Source of the DNA: Clostridiales bacterium
GTDB lineage: Bacteria; Bacillota; Clostridia; Saccharofermentanales; Saccharofermentanaceae
Length of the DNA: 40,418 nt
Assembly: GCA_017617935.1 (NCBI GenBank)
Contig: JAFZVF010000056.1
Span: 1 to 40,418 of the forward strand
Reading direction: 5' to 3'
Part shown: piece after piece, positions 1 through 6,811 of the stretch
Layout: each line of letters opens with the position of its first letter
How positions within the stretch are numbered: position 1 is the stretch's first letter
Translations under genes and position numbers: made by a program
Notes under the pieces: model-generated
Databases searched by the model: none
What the model was told of the DNA's origin: nothing
Seen by the model: the letters and a program-made list of their open reading frames with translations, nothing else

Positions 1-110
1 CCGAGGCTGATACCACTACGGCTACGAATGCAGTCATCAATTTCATGGAGAAGACGACGAACAACAAGTCTTTCATCCTTTCCGTGAAGAAATCATTCGC
101 AGCTGATTGA
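1..110 (+). CDS. rho: C-terminal end of transcription termination factor Rho (partial)
   Basis: The window opens inside a reading frame (frame starting at base 3) that ends with TGA at 108–110, giving 35 residues ending NNKSFILSVKKSFAAD. The pattern of an Ala/Asn helix, an E-K-T-x-x-N-K-x-F stretch and a short basic tail resembles the end of Rho, whose last residues in other bacteria read like AMEFLxxKLxxTKxNxxFxxxMKxS. Rho is a hexameric RNA helicase that ends transcription. In Firmicutes rho commonly lies directly upstream of rpmE, as here, which supports the call. Only the tail is visible, so no catalytic motif can be checked. The rpmE promoter begins inside the stop codon. Confidence 0.65.
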   Translation, partial: EADTTTATNAVINFMEKTTNNKSFILSVKKSFAAD

Positions 111-135
111 CAACCGGTATAGATTCAAGTAATAT
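107..135 (+). promoter_or_regulatory. Sigma-A promoter of rpmE
   Basis: TTGACA at 107–112 and TAATAT at 130–135 are separated by exactly 17 bases, close to the vegetative consensus. The -35 box overlaps the rho stop codon. Transcription would start near 142, leaving a leader of about 75 bases before the rpmE start. Confidence 0.75.
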
Positions 136-216
136 AGCAAGGCTGAATTAGAAATCCGGTATGGCATACGTGAAAATGAAGCCACGCGTCATATCTTTGA
201 TTGAGAGGTGAAAACA

Positions 217-417
217 ATGAAAGAAGGCATTCATCCCAAGGCACAGCTGGTAACAGTAAGATGCGCTTGCGGTAACACATTCGAGACTCTGTCTACGAAG
301 AGCGACCTTAGAGTTGATATCTGCTCTAACTGCCACCCGTTCTACACAGGCAAGCAGAAGCTCGTTGATACAGGCGGACGTGTTGACAAGTTCAACAAGA
401 GAATGGGCAAGGCCTAA
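217..417 (+). CDS. rpmE: 50S ribosomal protein L31, zinc-binding form
   Basis: The gene encodes 66 residues of ribosomal protein L31, a small protein of the large subunit that bridges to the 30S head. It begins MKEGIHPK. A CxC pair (RCACGN) followed by CSNC gives the four-cysteine zinc site of the zinc-dependent C+ form, as opposed to the cysteine-free paralogue used under zinc shortage. A GTG at 208 is in frame, but the AGAGGTG ribosome binding site at 204–210 lies about 6 bases before the ATG at 217, so 217 is chosen. It has its own strong promoter and terminator, so it is probably transcribed alone as well as by read-through from rho. Confidence 0.96.
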   Translation: MKEGIHPKAQLVTVRCACGNTFETLSTKSDLRVDICSNCHPFYTGKQKLVDTGGRVDKFNKRMGKA

Positions 418-449
418 GGCTTTATCCAGGGTTAAAAAGATTAACCGAA

Positions 450-482
450 GAGCTGTGCAAATGCGCGGCTCTTTTTCTTTTC
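450..482 (+). terminator. Rho-independent terminator of rpmE
   Basis: GAGCTGTGC (450–458) pairs with GCGCGGCTC (463–471) through nine pairs including two G-U pairs, with an AAAT loop. It is followed by a T-rich run from 472. Confidence 0.85.
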
Positions 483-522
483 TTTTTGCCTCTAGTATGT
501 AACGTCAATCCGTTATCTTAAT

Positions 523-530
523 GCTATAAT
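523..530 (+). promoter_or_regulatory. Extended -10 promoter of yqhQ operon
   Basis: TATAAT at 525–530 is preceded by TGC, an extended -10 element. No good -35 box is visible at the right distance, which fits the extended -10 class. It lies about 40 bases before the yqhQ start. Confidence 0.6.
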
Positions 531-571
531 CTGCTTATTATGGATAATTATCCTTATTTTGGAGAATAAAT

Positions 572-1609
572 ATGTCGAAAAAGAAAGAAAAGAAGCCTGC
601 CGTAAGATCCGCTGAGGATGCCGTCAGCTGCGACGTTGGCAAGCCCGTCAAGAAGACGACGATTGGCGGCCAGGCACTGATAGAGGGCGTCATGATGGTC
701 GGACCTTCAAGGACCTGCATGGCGGTCCGCAAGGGAGACGGCACGATACACGTCGAAGAGGTAAAGCAGAGCGAGAAGGTTTCCCATTTCGAAAACGTGC
801 CTTTCGTCAGGGGCTGCATCAGATTCTATAAGATGCTCGTTACCGGTACCGGAGCCCTCATGAGGTCCGCAGACATCTCCGAGGAGGGAAAGCCCGAGGA
901 AGATGGCGATGAGGACAAGAAGCCTTCAAGACTTGAGGATTTCCTTAACCGCAACCGCAACGCCGTTGTTACTTTTTCAGCGATATTGGGAATACTCCTC
1001 AGCGTCGGATTGTTCATACTGCTTCCGAGGCTCATCGTCGACCTGATCTCAAAGTTCATCCCTGAGAACGTAGTTCATCTCAAGTGGATGGAGCTCGTCC
1101 TCAATCTGGTTGAAGGAATCCTGAGGCTCTTGATATTCCTCATCTACCTCATAAACGCTTCCAGGCTCAAGGACGTCAAGCGCGTATGGCAGTATCACGG
1201 AGCTGAGCACAAGACCATTGCCTGCTATGAGGCGGGTGAAGACCTGACTGCAGCGAACGTCCTTAAGTATCCGAGGTTTCATCCCCGTTGCGGCACGGCT
1301 TTCATGTTCATCGTACTCGCCATCTCCATCTTGATCTATACGGTCATTGGAGTGTTTATCGGTACGCAGCCAATGTGGGTCAATCTCGTGATCCGTCTTG
1401 TCTGCATTCCGTTTATTTGCGCGATCTCTTACGAGCTGCTCCGCTTTGTGGGACGCCACGACAAGAACGGCTTCTGCAGGCTTTTGTGCAAGCCGGGACT
1501 CTGGCTTCAGAAATTTACTACCGACGAACCCGACGCTGCGATCGTCGAAGTAGCCATCGCATCGCTCCAGGCCGTCATTCCGGAGAACAAGGAAGATGAC
1601 GTCTGGTGA
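572..1609 (+). CDS. yqhQ: DUF1385 family membrane protein (YqhQ-like)
   Basis: This is a 345-residue membrane protein of the DUF1385/YqhQ family, widespread in Firmicutes and of unknown biochemical role. Family signatures seen are GGQALIEGVMM (residues 32–42), YHGAEHK (208–214) and HPRCGTAF (237–244). Hydrophobic segments lie near residues 131–153, 177–195, 243–263 and 270–286, with a charged acidic loop at about 103–120. The ATG at 572 has a GGAG box 8 bases upstream. It overlaps prmC by 14 bases, so the two are translationally coupled. The order rpmE–yqhQ–prmC is a known Firmicutes arrangement. The His and Cys residues in the signatures could bind a metal, but this is inference. Confidence 0.93.
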   Translation: MSKKKEKKPAVRSAEDAVSCDVGKPVKKTTIGGQALIEGVMMVGPSRTCMAVRKGDGTIHVEEVKQSEKVSHFENVPFVRGCIRFYKMLVTGTGALMRSADISEEGKPEEDGDEDKKPSRLEDFLNRNRNAVVTFSAILGILLSVGLFILLPRLIVDLISKFIPENVVHLKWMELVLNLVEGILRLLIFLIYLINASRLKDVKRVWQYHGAEHKTIACYEAGEDLTAANVLKYPRFHPRCGTAFMFIVLAISILIYTVIGVFIGTQPMWVNLVIRLVCIPFICAISYELLRFVGRHDKNGFCRLLCKPGLWLQKFTTDEPDAAIVEVAIASLQAVIPENKEDDVW

Positions 1610-2441
1610 TGTCTTAAAGCTCCTTACCGATTCAGGTGACGAGGAAGCGCAGCTCGATGCGCGCATTCTTTGTGAAGAACTTGAAGGAGAGGCTCTGTCT
1701 CTTGCTGCCGAAAGGCGCGCAAAAGGCGAGCCTCTTGCTTATGTTTTGGGACACAGGCACTTTTGGAGGGAGGACTACAAGGTCGTTCCCGGAGTCCTTA
1801 TTCCAAGGGCGGACACTGAACTTTTGGTCGAATGCGCGTTGCGTTTTTTAGGCTGCCATGAACTTGCGACCGGAGACGTTCTGGAAGTGCCCGTTTCCGG
1901 TTTTAAGGACAAGGTTTCCTATTCCGACATCTGCACGGGAACCGGCTGCGTCGGCATATCGATTGCCAATGAGCTTTTGAACAGGGGCTTTGAAGTCAAA
2001 GGGATCCTTACTGATATCAGCGGGATTGCATTGGAAATCGCAAAGGCCAATGCTGAAAGGATCCTTAAGGGATCTTCATCCGTTGAAGTCGTCCGAAACG
2101 ACATACTTAACGAAGACATTCCCGGATGCCATAACTTCATAGCATCCAACCCTCCGTACATAACCGATTCCGAAATGACCTTGTTGGACAAGGGCGTTAA
2201 GGACTACGAGCCTGACCTGGCATTAAGGGGAGGAATTGACGGCCTTGATTTCTATGAGAAGATATTTAAAAAGGGTTATGCCTCATTGCTGCCTGGAGGA
2301 GCCGTATTTGTTGAACACGGATATCTTCAGGGTGAAGCGGTCAGGAGGCTTTGCGGGGAAGCTGGTTTTGAAAACGTCGGAACCGTAAGGGATTACGGCG
2401 GCAACGAGCGTGTCACTTGGGGGATCAGGAATGCCTGGTAA
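1596..2441 (+). CDS. prmC: Peptide chain release factor N5-glutamine methyltransferase
   Basis: PrmC uses S-adenosylmethionine to methylate the glutamine of the GGQ motif in release factors RF1 and RF2, which improves peptide release. The 281-residue length is normal. The N-terminal helical substrate-recognition domain is followed by a Rossmann methyltransferase domain with a degenerate SAM-binding stretch (DICTGTGCVGIS) and the catalytic NPPY motif at residues 185–188. The start overlaps yqhQ by 14 bases; an AAGGA lies close upstream and a GGAG slightly further. Its usual partner prfA is not next to it: the DUF951 gene follows with an 11-base overlap. Confidence 0.95.
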   Translation: MTSGDVLKLLTDSGDEEAQLDARILCEELEGEALSLAAERRAKGEPLAYVLGHRHFWREDYKVVPGVLIPRADTELLVECALRFLGCHELATGDVLEVPVSGFKDKVSYSDICTGTGCVGISIANELLNRGFEVKGILTDISGIALEIAKANAERILKGSSSVEVVRNDILNEDIPGCHNFIASNPPYITDSEMTLLDKGVKDYEPDLALRGGIDGLDFYEKIFKKGYASLLPGGAVFVEHGYLQGEAVRRLCGEAGFENVGTVRDYGGNERVTWGIRNAW

Positions 2442-2637
2442 ATTTTACAGATACAGATACGAAGAAGGCGAGACCGTCACGCTCAAGAAAAAGCATCCGT
2501 GCGGAAGCGCCGAATGGCTGGTTGCCGGAACGGGTTCTGACGTAAAGCTCAAATGCTGCGGTTGCGGACGCATAATGACCATGGCCCGTGAAAGCCTTGA
2601 AAAGGCAACGGTTTCCGTCAAGCCGAAGGAAGGCTGA
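2431..2637 (+). CDS. DUF951 domain protein
   Basis: A small protein of 68 residues, recognised as DUF951 by the pattern KKKHPCGSAEW, then KLKCCGCGRIMTMAR. The family is found across Firmicutes, has about 60–70 residues and no established function; the conserved CG and CxxC cysteines suggest a zinc site, possibly for nucleic acid or ribosome contact (inference). The in-frame GTG at 2410 is rejected because a GGGGGA ribosome binding site at about 2419–2424 is well spaced for the ATG at 2431. It overlaps prmC by 11 bases and is the last gene of the yqhQ operon, ending 3 bases before the end of a convergent gene. Confidence 0.88.
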   Translation: MPGKFYRYRYEEGETVTLKKKHPCGSAEWLVAGTGSDVKLKCCGCGRIMTMARESLEKATVSVKPKEG

Positions 2638-2640
2638 ATC

Positions 2641-3513
2641 TTATATCCCCGGTTTTTCCGAGAAGGACTCAAGGCTTTGCGATACGCAGACGTGCCTGCC
2701 GTCACAATCCTCAAAAACGAACTGCCTGTTGAACTTCATCCGCATTGCTTCGCGTGCGTCGGGAAGAGACTCGATTATCTTGACTTCAGCGCCTTCAAGC
2801 TCGTTTTGAAGCAGGTAGGGCTCAGAGCAGTATATATACATATCGTATTTGATCCCGAAATTGCGGAGGGGCCTTGCGACGTCGCCGGTTCCCTTTACCA
2901 GAACTATCGCTGTGTTGTCCCTGGTGAGCCTGATGTGCGGCATAGTCTCGTCATCGAGATGCGCGGCCTTGAAGCCGAGTTTTGTCTCGTAGAAGATGGA
3001 GGTCTTGTAAGGATCGGTGCAAACGAAGACTGCTGCCTGGGAATTCATCAGAAGGAGCCTGCCGCCGTCAGTTTCGTCTTCTGTTTCTTCGGTTTTGTCA
3101 TCTTCTTTGACCTCGGGGGCCTTTCCATTGAACTGAAAACCGAGAAGGGGTTTTAGAAAAGCCTTTTCGTGTTCGGAGAGGGAATCCATCATGGCCTTGC
3201 GGTCAAGAGCTTCCTGCGTCGTCATTTTGGCGGGGATCTCCCTTAACAAGTCGACTTTCTCGCAGTATTCGGCGAGATTTACGAGACGGATGAACAATGG
3301 AAGGATCTCTTTTACGTTGTCAGGGAATTTCCTTTCGCCGTGAAGGAACATCATGCCGTATTCAACGGCCTGGGGCGGAAGGGCTGCGAAAAGGTGGTTC
3401 AGGAACAAGAGCTCGTCTCTTGCCTTTTCGTCCGTTCCGCCTGCTTCGATGGTCGAGCCCATGAGTTCGAAGACGGTGTTCATGTCATGTAAAGGATATT
3501 CTTTATTAAGCAT
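2641..3513 (-). CDS. Unrecognised helical domain fused to a VOC (glyoxalase-like) domain
   Basis: The protein has 290 residues. Residues 1 to about 130 form a helix-rich region that I do not recognise. A very acidic, probably flexible linker follows (about 132–150, rich in Glu, Asp and Thr). The rest (about 155–280) looks like one VOC-fold module: AVFVCTDPYKTSIFYETKLGF is cut here to its key features, namely a first strand, then a helix with FYExxLGF, and paired strands ending in VFEDCDGRHVCV. VOC proteins include glyoxalases, dioxygenases and antibiotic-binding proteins; the function of this one cannot be given. The start has GGGAG upstream on the minus strand. It is transcribed alone, divergent from the ECF sigma gene and convergent with DUF951. 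Confidence 0.85.
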   Translation of the reverse strand: MLNKEYPLHDMNTVFELMGSTIEAGGTDEKARDELLFLNHLFAALPPQAVEYGMMFLHGERKFPDNVKEILPLFIRLVNLAEYCEKVDLLREIPAKMTTQEALDRKAMMDSLSEHEKAFLKPLLGFQFNGKAPEVKEDDKTEETEDETDGGRLLLMNSQAAVFVCTDPYKTSIFYETKLGFKAAHLDDETMPHIRLTRDNTAIVLVKGTGDVARPLRNFGIKYDMYIYCSEPYLLQNELEGAEVKIIESLPDAREAMRMKFNRQFVFEDCDGRHVCVSQSLESFSEKPGI

Positions 3514-3659
3514 ATGGATCTCCCGACGTCAGATTGGTCTTAATATATCAAAACGGGCCTTAAAATGACAGTACGAGAAAAAAGTTTCGAGCTGAAAGCA
3601 TTGAAAATACTGCGTCTTAGGATTTTTTAGAGATTCTTTCAAAAAATGGTATATTTTTT

Positions 3660-3685
3660 TGTAACGAATTTCAGATTTCTCCGTC
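3660..3685 (+). promoter_or_regulatory. ECF-type promoter, probably autoregulatory
   Basis: TGTAAC at 3660–3665 and CGTC at 3682–3685 are separated by 16 bases. This matches the known pattern of ECF sigma promoters (an AAC-containing -35 and a CGTC/CGTA -10), as for SigX- or SigW-type factors. It lies about 35 bases before the sigma gene, so it is read as self-activation of the operon. Confidence 0.7.
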
Positions 3686-3722
3686 TAACAGGTGAGATCA
3701 CAAAAGAAAGGTTAGTCGATAC

Positions 3723-4211
3723 GTGGATAAGAATACCGCAGAAAAGCTTTACCAAGCCTTTTACATGAAGGTGTTCTCCTACGTAATGACGCTCGCGAAG
3801 GATCGCAACGACGCCGAAGAGATAACCCAGGAGACTTTTTTCAGGGCGATATCAACTGAGAAGAGCTTCAAGGGTGAAAGTGAAAGCTTCACGTGGCTTT
3901 GTGCCATCGCTAAAAACATCTTCATCGATGAAAAGAGGCGTTATGCAAGACAGGAAGACGAGCCGAGCGAAGAGATTCCGGATGCCGACAGGGGCATTGA
4001 GGAAAAGCTCGCGGACAAGGCGTCGCTCCTGAAGATCCACAGCATACTCCATCAGCTGGAGGAGCCGTACAAGGAGGTTTTCCAACTGAGGGTCTTCGGC
4101 GAGCTGTCATTCGGGGAGATCGGTTCTATCTTCGGAAAGACCGAGACCTGGGCCCGTGTCACGTATCACAGAGCCAGATTAAAGATCAAGGAAAGGATGG
4201 ACGAAACATGA
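3723..4211 (+). CDS. ECF-family RNA polymerase sigma factor
   Basis: The 162-residue protein is a group 4 (ECF) sigma factor that redirects RNA polymerase to a small stress regulon. The sigma-2 domain is seen at about residues 6–70 (DAEEITQETFFRA, then FTWLCAIAKNIFIDEKRR) and the sigma-4 helix-turn-helix at about 105–155 (LEEPYKEVFQLRVFGELSF, then a recognition helix ending in HRARLKIKE). An acidic linker lies between them. The GTG start at 3723 is preceded by AAAGAAAGG about 10 bases upstream. The stop overlaps the anti-sigma start by 4 bases (ATGA), the usual coupling of an ECF factor to its inhibitor. The gene is headed by a matching ECF promoter. The signal it answers is unknown. Confidence 0.95.
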   Translation: MDKNTAEKLYQAFYMKVFSYVMTLAKDRNDAEEITQETFFRAISTEKSFKGESESFTWLCAIAKNIFIDEKRRYARQEDEPSEEIPDADRGIEEKLADKASLLKIHSILHQLEEPYKEVFQLRVFGELSFGEIGSIFGKTETWARVTYHRARLKIKERMDET

Positions 4212-5170
4212 AATACGAATGTGATATGATCTCGGATCTTCTTCCGTTATATAAAGACGGCATTTGCAGTGATGCAAGCAAAAAGATAATAGAAGAACAT
4301 TTGGCAGAGTGCCCCGCGTGCGGCAAGATGTTGAATGACATGAATGATGACACTATCGATGAAAAGATAGTGAAGGAAAAGAACGAAGTAATAGATTCCC
4401 AGGCTAAGTTCTTCAAAAGAAAGAGCGCAGTTGCAGGCAGCATTGTAGGAGGTATTTTCTGCGTGCCGATCCTCGTATGCCTTATAGTTGACCTGGCAAC
4501 TGGCGCGGGCCTGTCCTGGTTCTTCATCGTACTCGCAGCGATGATGATCCCGGCATCGCTTTTCGTAGTACCGCTTATGGTAAGAAAGAACAGGATGTTC
4601 AACACAATGATTTCTTTTACCGCAAGCGTTATTCTGCTTCTCGCAGTACTCAGCATATATACCTGCGGAAACTGGTTCTTTATAGCAGCTTCTGCAACGC
4701 TCTTCGGACTGACGATGTGCTTTGCTCCGTTTATCGCGTTCAGAAAGCCCGTTACAGAGCACCTCAAGAACAGAAAGGGTCTGGCAGTAATGGGAGCTTA
4801 CACGGCTACATTTGCTCTCATGATGATCTGCATCGGCTTCTCCGTAGGACCCAAGGCGTTCTTCCCGCTTGCTTTCGCGATCGCGGCACCTCTCGTAGCA
4901 ATGGCATGGGGGATCTTCGCATCTATCAGATACCTTAAGGGCAACGCACTCGTCAAGACCGGCGCATCGTTCGCATCAGTCGGCGTTTGCACCTGGCTGC
5001 TCGACGTACTCGTCGGAAGCTTTGGTGCAACGGCTACAAGCATGACAGGCGTCACATATTACTCAACTTCAAATTCCGTTGTCGGGATCACCTTCATCGG
5101 AATCGCAGCTTTACTCATCATATTAGGAATAATCATCGGACTCGCAAAGGGAGGAAATAAGAATGCTTAA
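4208..5170 (+). CDS. Zinc-finger anti-sigma factor with multiple membrane segments
   Basis: The 320-residue protein begins with a zf-HC2/ZAS-type anti-sigma domain: C5, H31, C35 and C38 fit the Cys…HxxxCxxC zinc pattern, and the DLLPLYKDG stretch is typical of clostridial members. It should hold the upstream sigma factor inactive at the membrane. The rest is strongly hydrophobic, with about eight membrane segments between residues 75 and 310, unlike single-pass anti-sigma factors that are degraded by regulated proteolysis. That suggests signal sensing within the membrane (inference). It overlaps the sigma gene by 4 bases and the DUF4097 gene by 8 bases. No sensor domain with a known ligand is visible. 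Confidence 0.9.
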   Translation: MKYECDMISDLLPLYKDGICSDASKKIIEEHLAECPACGKMLNDMNDDTIDEKIVKEKNEVIDSQAKFFKRKSAVAGSIVGGIFCVPILVCLIVDLATGAGLSWFFIVLAAMMIPASLFVVPLMVRKNRMFNTMISFTASVILLLAVLSIYTCGNWFFIAASATLFGLTMCFAPFIAFRKPVTEHLKNRKGLAVMGAYTATFALMMICIGFSVGPKAFFPLAFAIAAPLVAMAWGIFASIRYLKGNALVKTGASFASVGVCTWLLDVLVGSFGATATSMTGVTYYSTSNSVVGITFIGIAALLIILGIIIGLAKGGNKNA

Positions 5171-6170
5171 GAACAAGATAATGGCAGGAGCAATGGCTCT
5201 CATCATGCCTTTTACAATGTGCCTCACAGGCTGCTCGTTTGTTTCAATGTTTAACACGTTCGCATACCAGTATGACAATGCTCTGGAATACAAGGCGGGC
5301 GACCGTGAGATCAGTGACAAGGTCACAAAGATCAATCTCGACTACATCGCCGGTGACGTAACGATCAAGGCAAATGACTCAGACAAGGTCAGCGTAAAAG
5401 AGACGGCAAACATCAGCCTCAAAGATCCGCAGAAGGTACACACCTGGGTCAACGACGGCACGCTCTACGTAAGATTCTGCCAGTCAACCAAGAAGATCAA
5501 CTTCACTAATGTCAAGAAGAGCCTTGAGCTTACGCTTCCCGCATCTCAGGACCTCGATGACGTCATCATCGAAATGTCTTCCGGTGACCTCGTTTTCGAC
5601 GGCCTCACGACCGATGGTTTCAAGGTCAAGTCCTCATCCGGTGATGTTAGAGCTGACCTCTCCGGCAATAACATCGACATCAAGTCTTCTTCCGGCAAGA
5701 TCTACTTTACCCAGAAAGGTGACAGCGAAGCTATTAACCTCAAGGCTTCCTCTGGAACAATTGACATCAAGCAGAGCGGTACCTGCAAGTCCATGACCGT
5801 CAATTCCTCATCTGGCAGCGTCACGGGCGACGTCGACAAGATCTCGAAAATGGACGTTCACGTAAGCTCAGGCAAGATCAACATTACTGCAAACAACATC
5901 GAAGAGCTCACGTCCAAAGCCTCTTCCGGTCACTGCAACTACGAGTTCCAGACTGCGCCCAAGACTTCTGACATCAACGTAAGTTCCGGCGGCATCACGG
6001 TTTCCATGCCTGAGGATTCAGACGTCAAGGTCGAAGTAAGGATCTCCAGCGGCAAGTTCAACTCCGAAATTCCTTTCACCAAGGACGGAAAGACATACAC
6101 AGCAGGGAACGGCACTAACACAATGAAGCTCCACTCATCTTCCGGAGATGTAGATATCCGCAAGGTCTGA
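5163..6170 (+). CDS. DUF4097 family lipoprotein with regular SSG repeats
   Basis: The 335-residue protein starts with a lipoprotein signal peptide whose lipobox is LTGC, with the lipidated Cys at residue 24. The mature part is a DUF4097-type beta-rich domain: a Ser-Ser-Gly motif recurs ten times (residues 139, 158, 176, 196, 216, 235, 254, 274, 295 and 326), nearly always 18–21 residues apart, which fits turns of a right-handed beta-helix. It is likely anchored on the outer face of the membrane. The ATG at 5163 has GGGAGG 8 bases upstream and overlaps the anti-sigma gene by 8 bases. Its place in the operon suggests that it acts with, or is the main output of, the sigma/anti-sigma pair. Biochemical function is unknown. 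Confidence 0.9.
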   Translation: MLKNKIMAGAMALIMPFTMCLTGCSFVSMFNTFAYQYDNALEYKAGDREISDKVTKINLDYIAGDVTIKANDSDKVSVKETANISLKDPQKVHTWVNDGTLYVRFCQSTKKINFTNVKKSLELTLPASQDLDDVIIEMSSGDLVFDGLTTDGFKVKSSSGDVRADLSGNNIDIKSSSGKIYFTQKGDSEAINLKASSGTIDIKQSGTCKSMTVNSSSGSVTGDVDKISKMDVHVSSGKINITANNIEELTSKASSGHCNYEFQTAPKTSDINVSSGGITVSMPEDSDVKVEVRISSGKFNSEIPFTKDGKTYTAGNGTNTMKLHSSSGDVDIRKV

Positions 6171-6192
6171 CAAAAGCAAAGAAAAGCATATA

Positions 6193-6224
6193 GGGCGTCT
6201 CAAAGCGGGACGCCCTTTTAATTT
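6193..6224 (+). terminator. Rho-independent terminator of the ECF operon
   Basis: GGGCGTCTC (6193–6201) pairs with GGGACGCCC (6207–6215), nine pairs with one T-G, loop AAAGC, followed by TTTTAATTT. Its T-rich tail overlaps the -35 box of the next promoter. Confidence 0.88.
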
Positions 6225-6251
6225 GAAACTGACAGGCAATGCGGATAGAAT
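6223..6251 (+). promoter_or_regulatory. Sigma-A promoter of ybaK
   Basis: TTGAAA at 6223–6228 and TAGAAT at 6246–6251 are separated by 17 bases. Transcription would start about 20 bases before the ribosome binding site of ybaK. Confidence 0.7.
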
Positions 6252-6279
6252 ATGCAAAGCAATTCATAAGGAGAACAAG

Positions 6280-6765
6280 ATGTCTCAGTTTAAGAAAACA
6301 AATGCAATGAGGATCCTTGACAAGGCGGGGATCGATTACACTTATCAGGAATACGAGTACGACGAAAATGACCTGGACGGCCATCACGTTGCCGAATATC
6401 TGGGGATTCCTTACGAAGAAGTGTTCAAAACGCTGACTGCAATGTCCGACAAAGGCGAGTATCTCGTTTTCTGCATCTCTGTAGATGACGAGATAGATCT
6501 TAAGAAGGCTGCAAAGCTCGCGGGAGTTAAAAGGGTGGACATGATCCACGTGAAAGACCTCCTGAACGTGACGGGTTACATTAGGGGAGGTTGTTCTCCA
6601 ATAGGCATGAAGAAGCAGTACAGGACCTTTATCGATGAGATGGTGGAACTCGTTGACAACGTCTGCGTCAGCGCGGGGCAAAGGGGAGTGCAGCTCAGGC
6701 TTAAGCCTTCAGACCTCATTTCCTTCACGAATGCCGTAGTCGGCGATTTTGCCGTACGCTCCTGA
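6280..6765 (+). CDS. ybaK: Cys-tRNA(Pro)/Cys-tRNA(Cys) deacylase, YbaK/EbsC family
   Basis: The 161-residue protein belongs to the YbaK family, which removes cysteine wrongly attached to tRNA-Pro (trans-editing). Family features are the N-terminal AMRILDKAGI(D) segment, YLGIPYEEVFKTL, the KKAAKLAGVKRVDM stretch, GYIRGGCSPIGMKKQ and the C-terminal GQRGVQLRLKPSDL. An in-frame TTG at 6223 would add 19 residues but falls on the promoter; the ATG at 6280 has AAGGAG 6 bases upstream and is chosen. It sits alone between the ECF operon terminator and murC. Confidence 0.95.
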   Translation: MSQFKKTNAMRILDKAGIDYTYQEYEYDENDLDGHHVAEYLGIPYEEVFKTLTAMSDKGEYLVFCISVDDEIDLKKAAKLAGVKRVDMIHVKDLLNVTGYIRGGCSPIGMKKQYRTFIDEMVELVDNVCVSAGQRGVQLRLKPSDLISFTNAVVGDFAVRS

Positions 6766-6776
6766 AATGGTAAAAT
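6749..6776 (+). promoter_or_regulatory. Possible promoter of murC
   Basis: TAAAAT at 6771–6776 with TTGCCG at 6749–6754, 16 bases apart, lies just before murC. The -10 lies within a short palindrome (GGTAAAATTACC, 6769–6780). The -35 is weak, so this is tentative. Confidence 0.4.
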
Positions 6777-6811
6777 TACCGGATAAAGAAAAAGACGGGA
6801 AGTGACAAAAC

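Noticed and set aside
1049..1666. Open frame of 205 codons opposite yqhQ/prmC
   Set aside because: It spans the junction of two certain genes and shows no domain.
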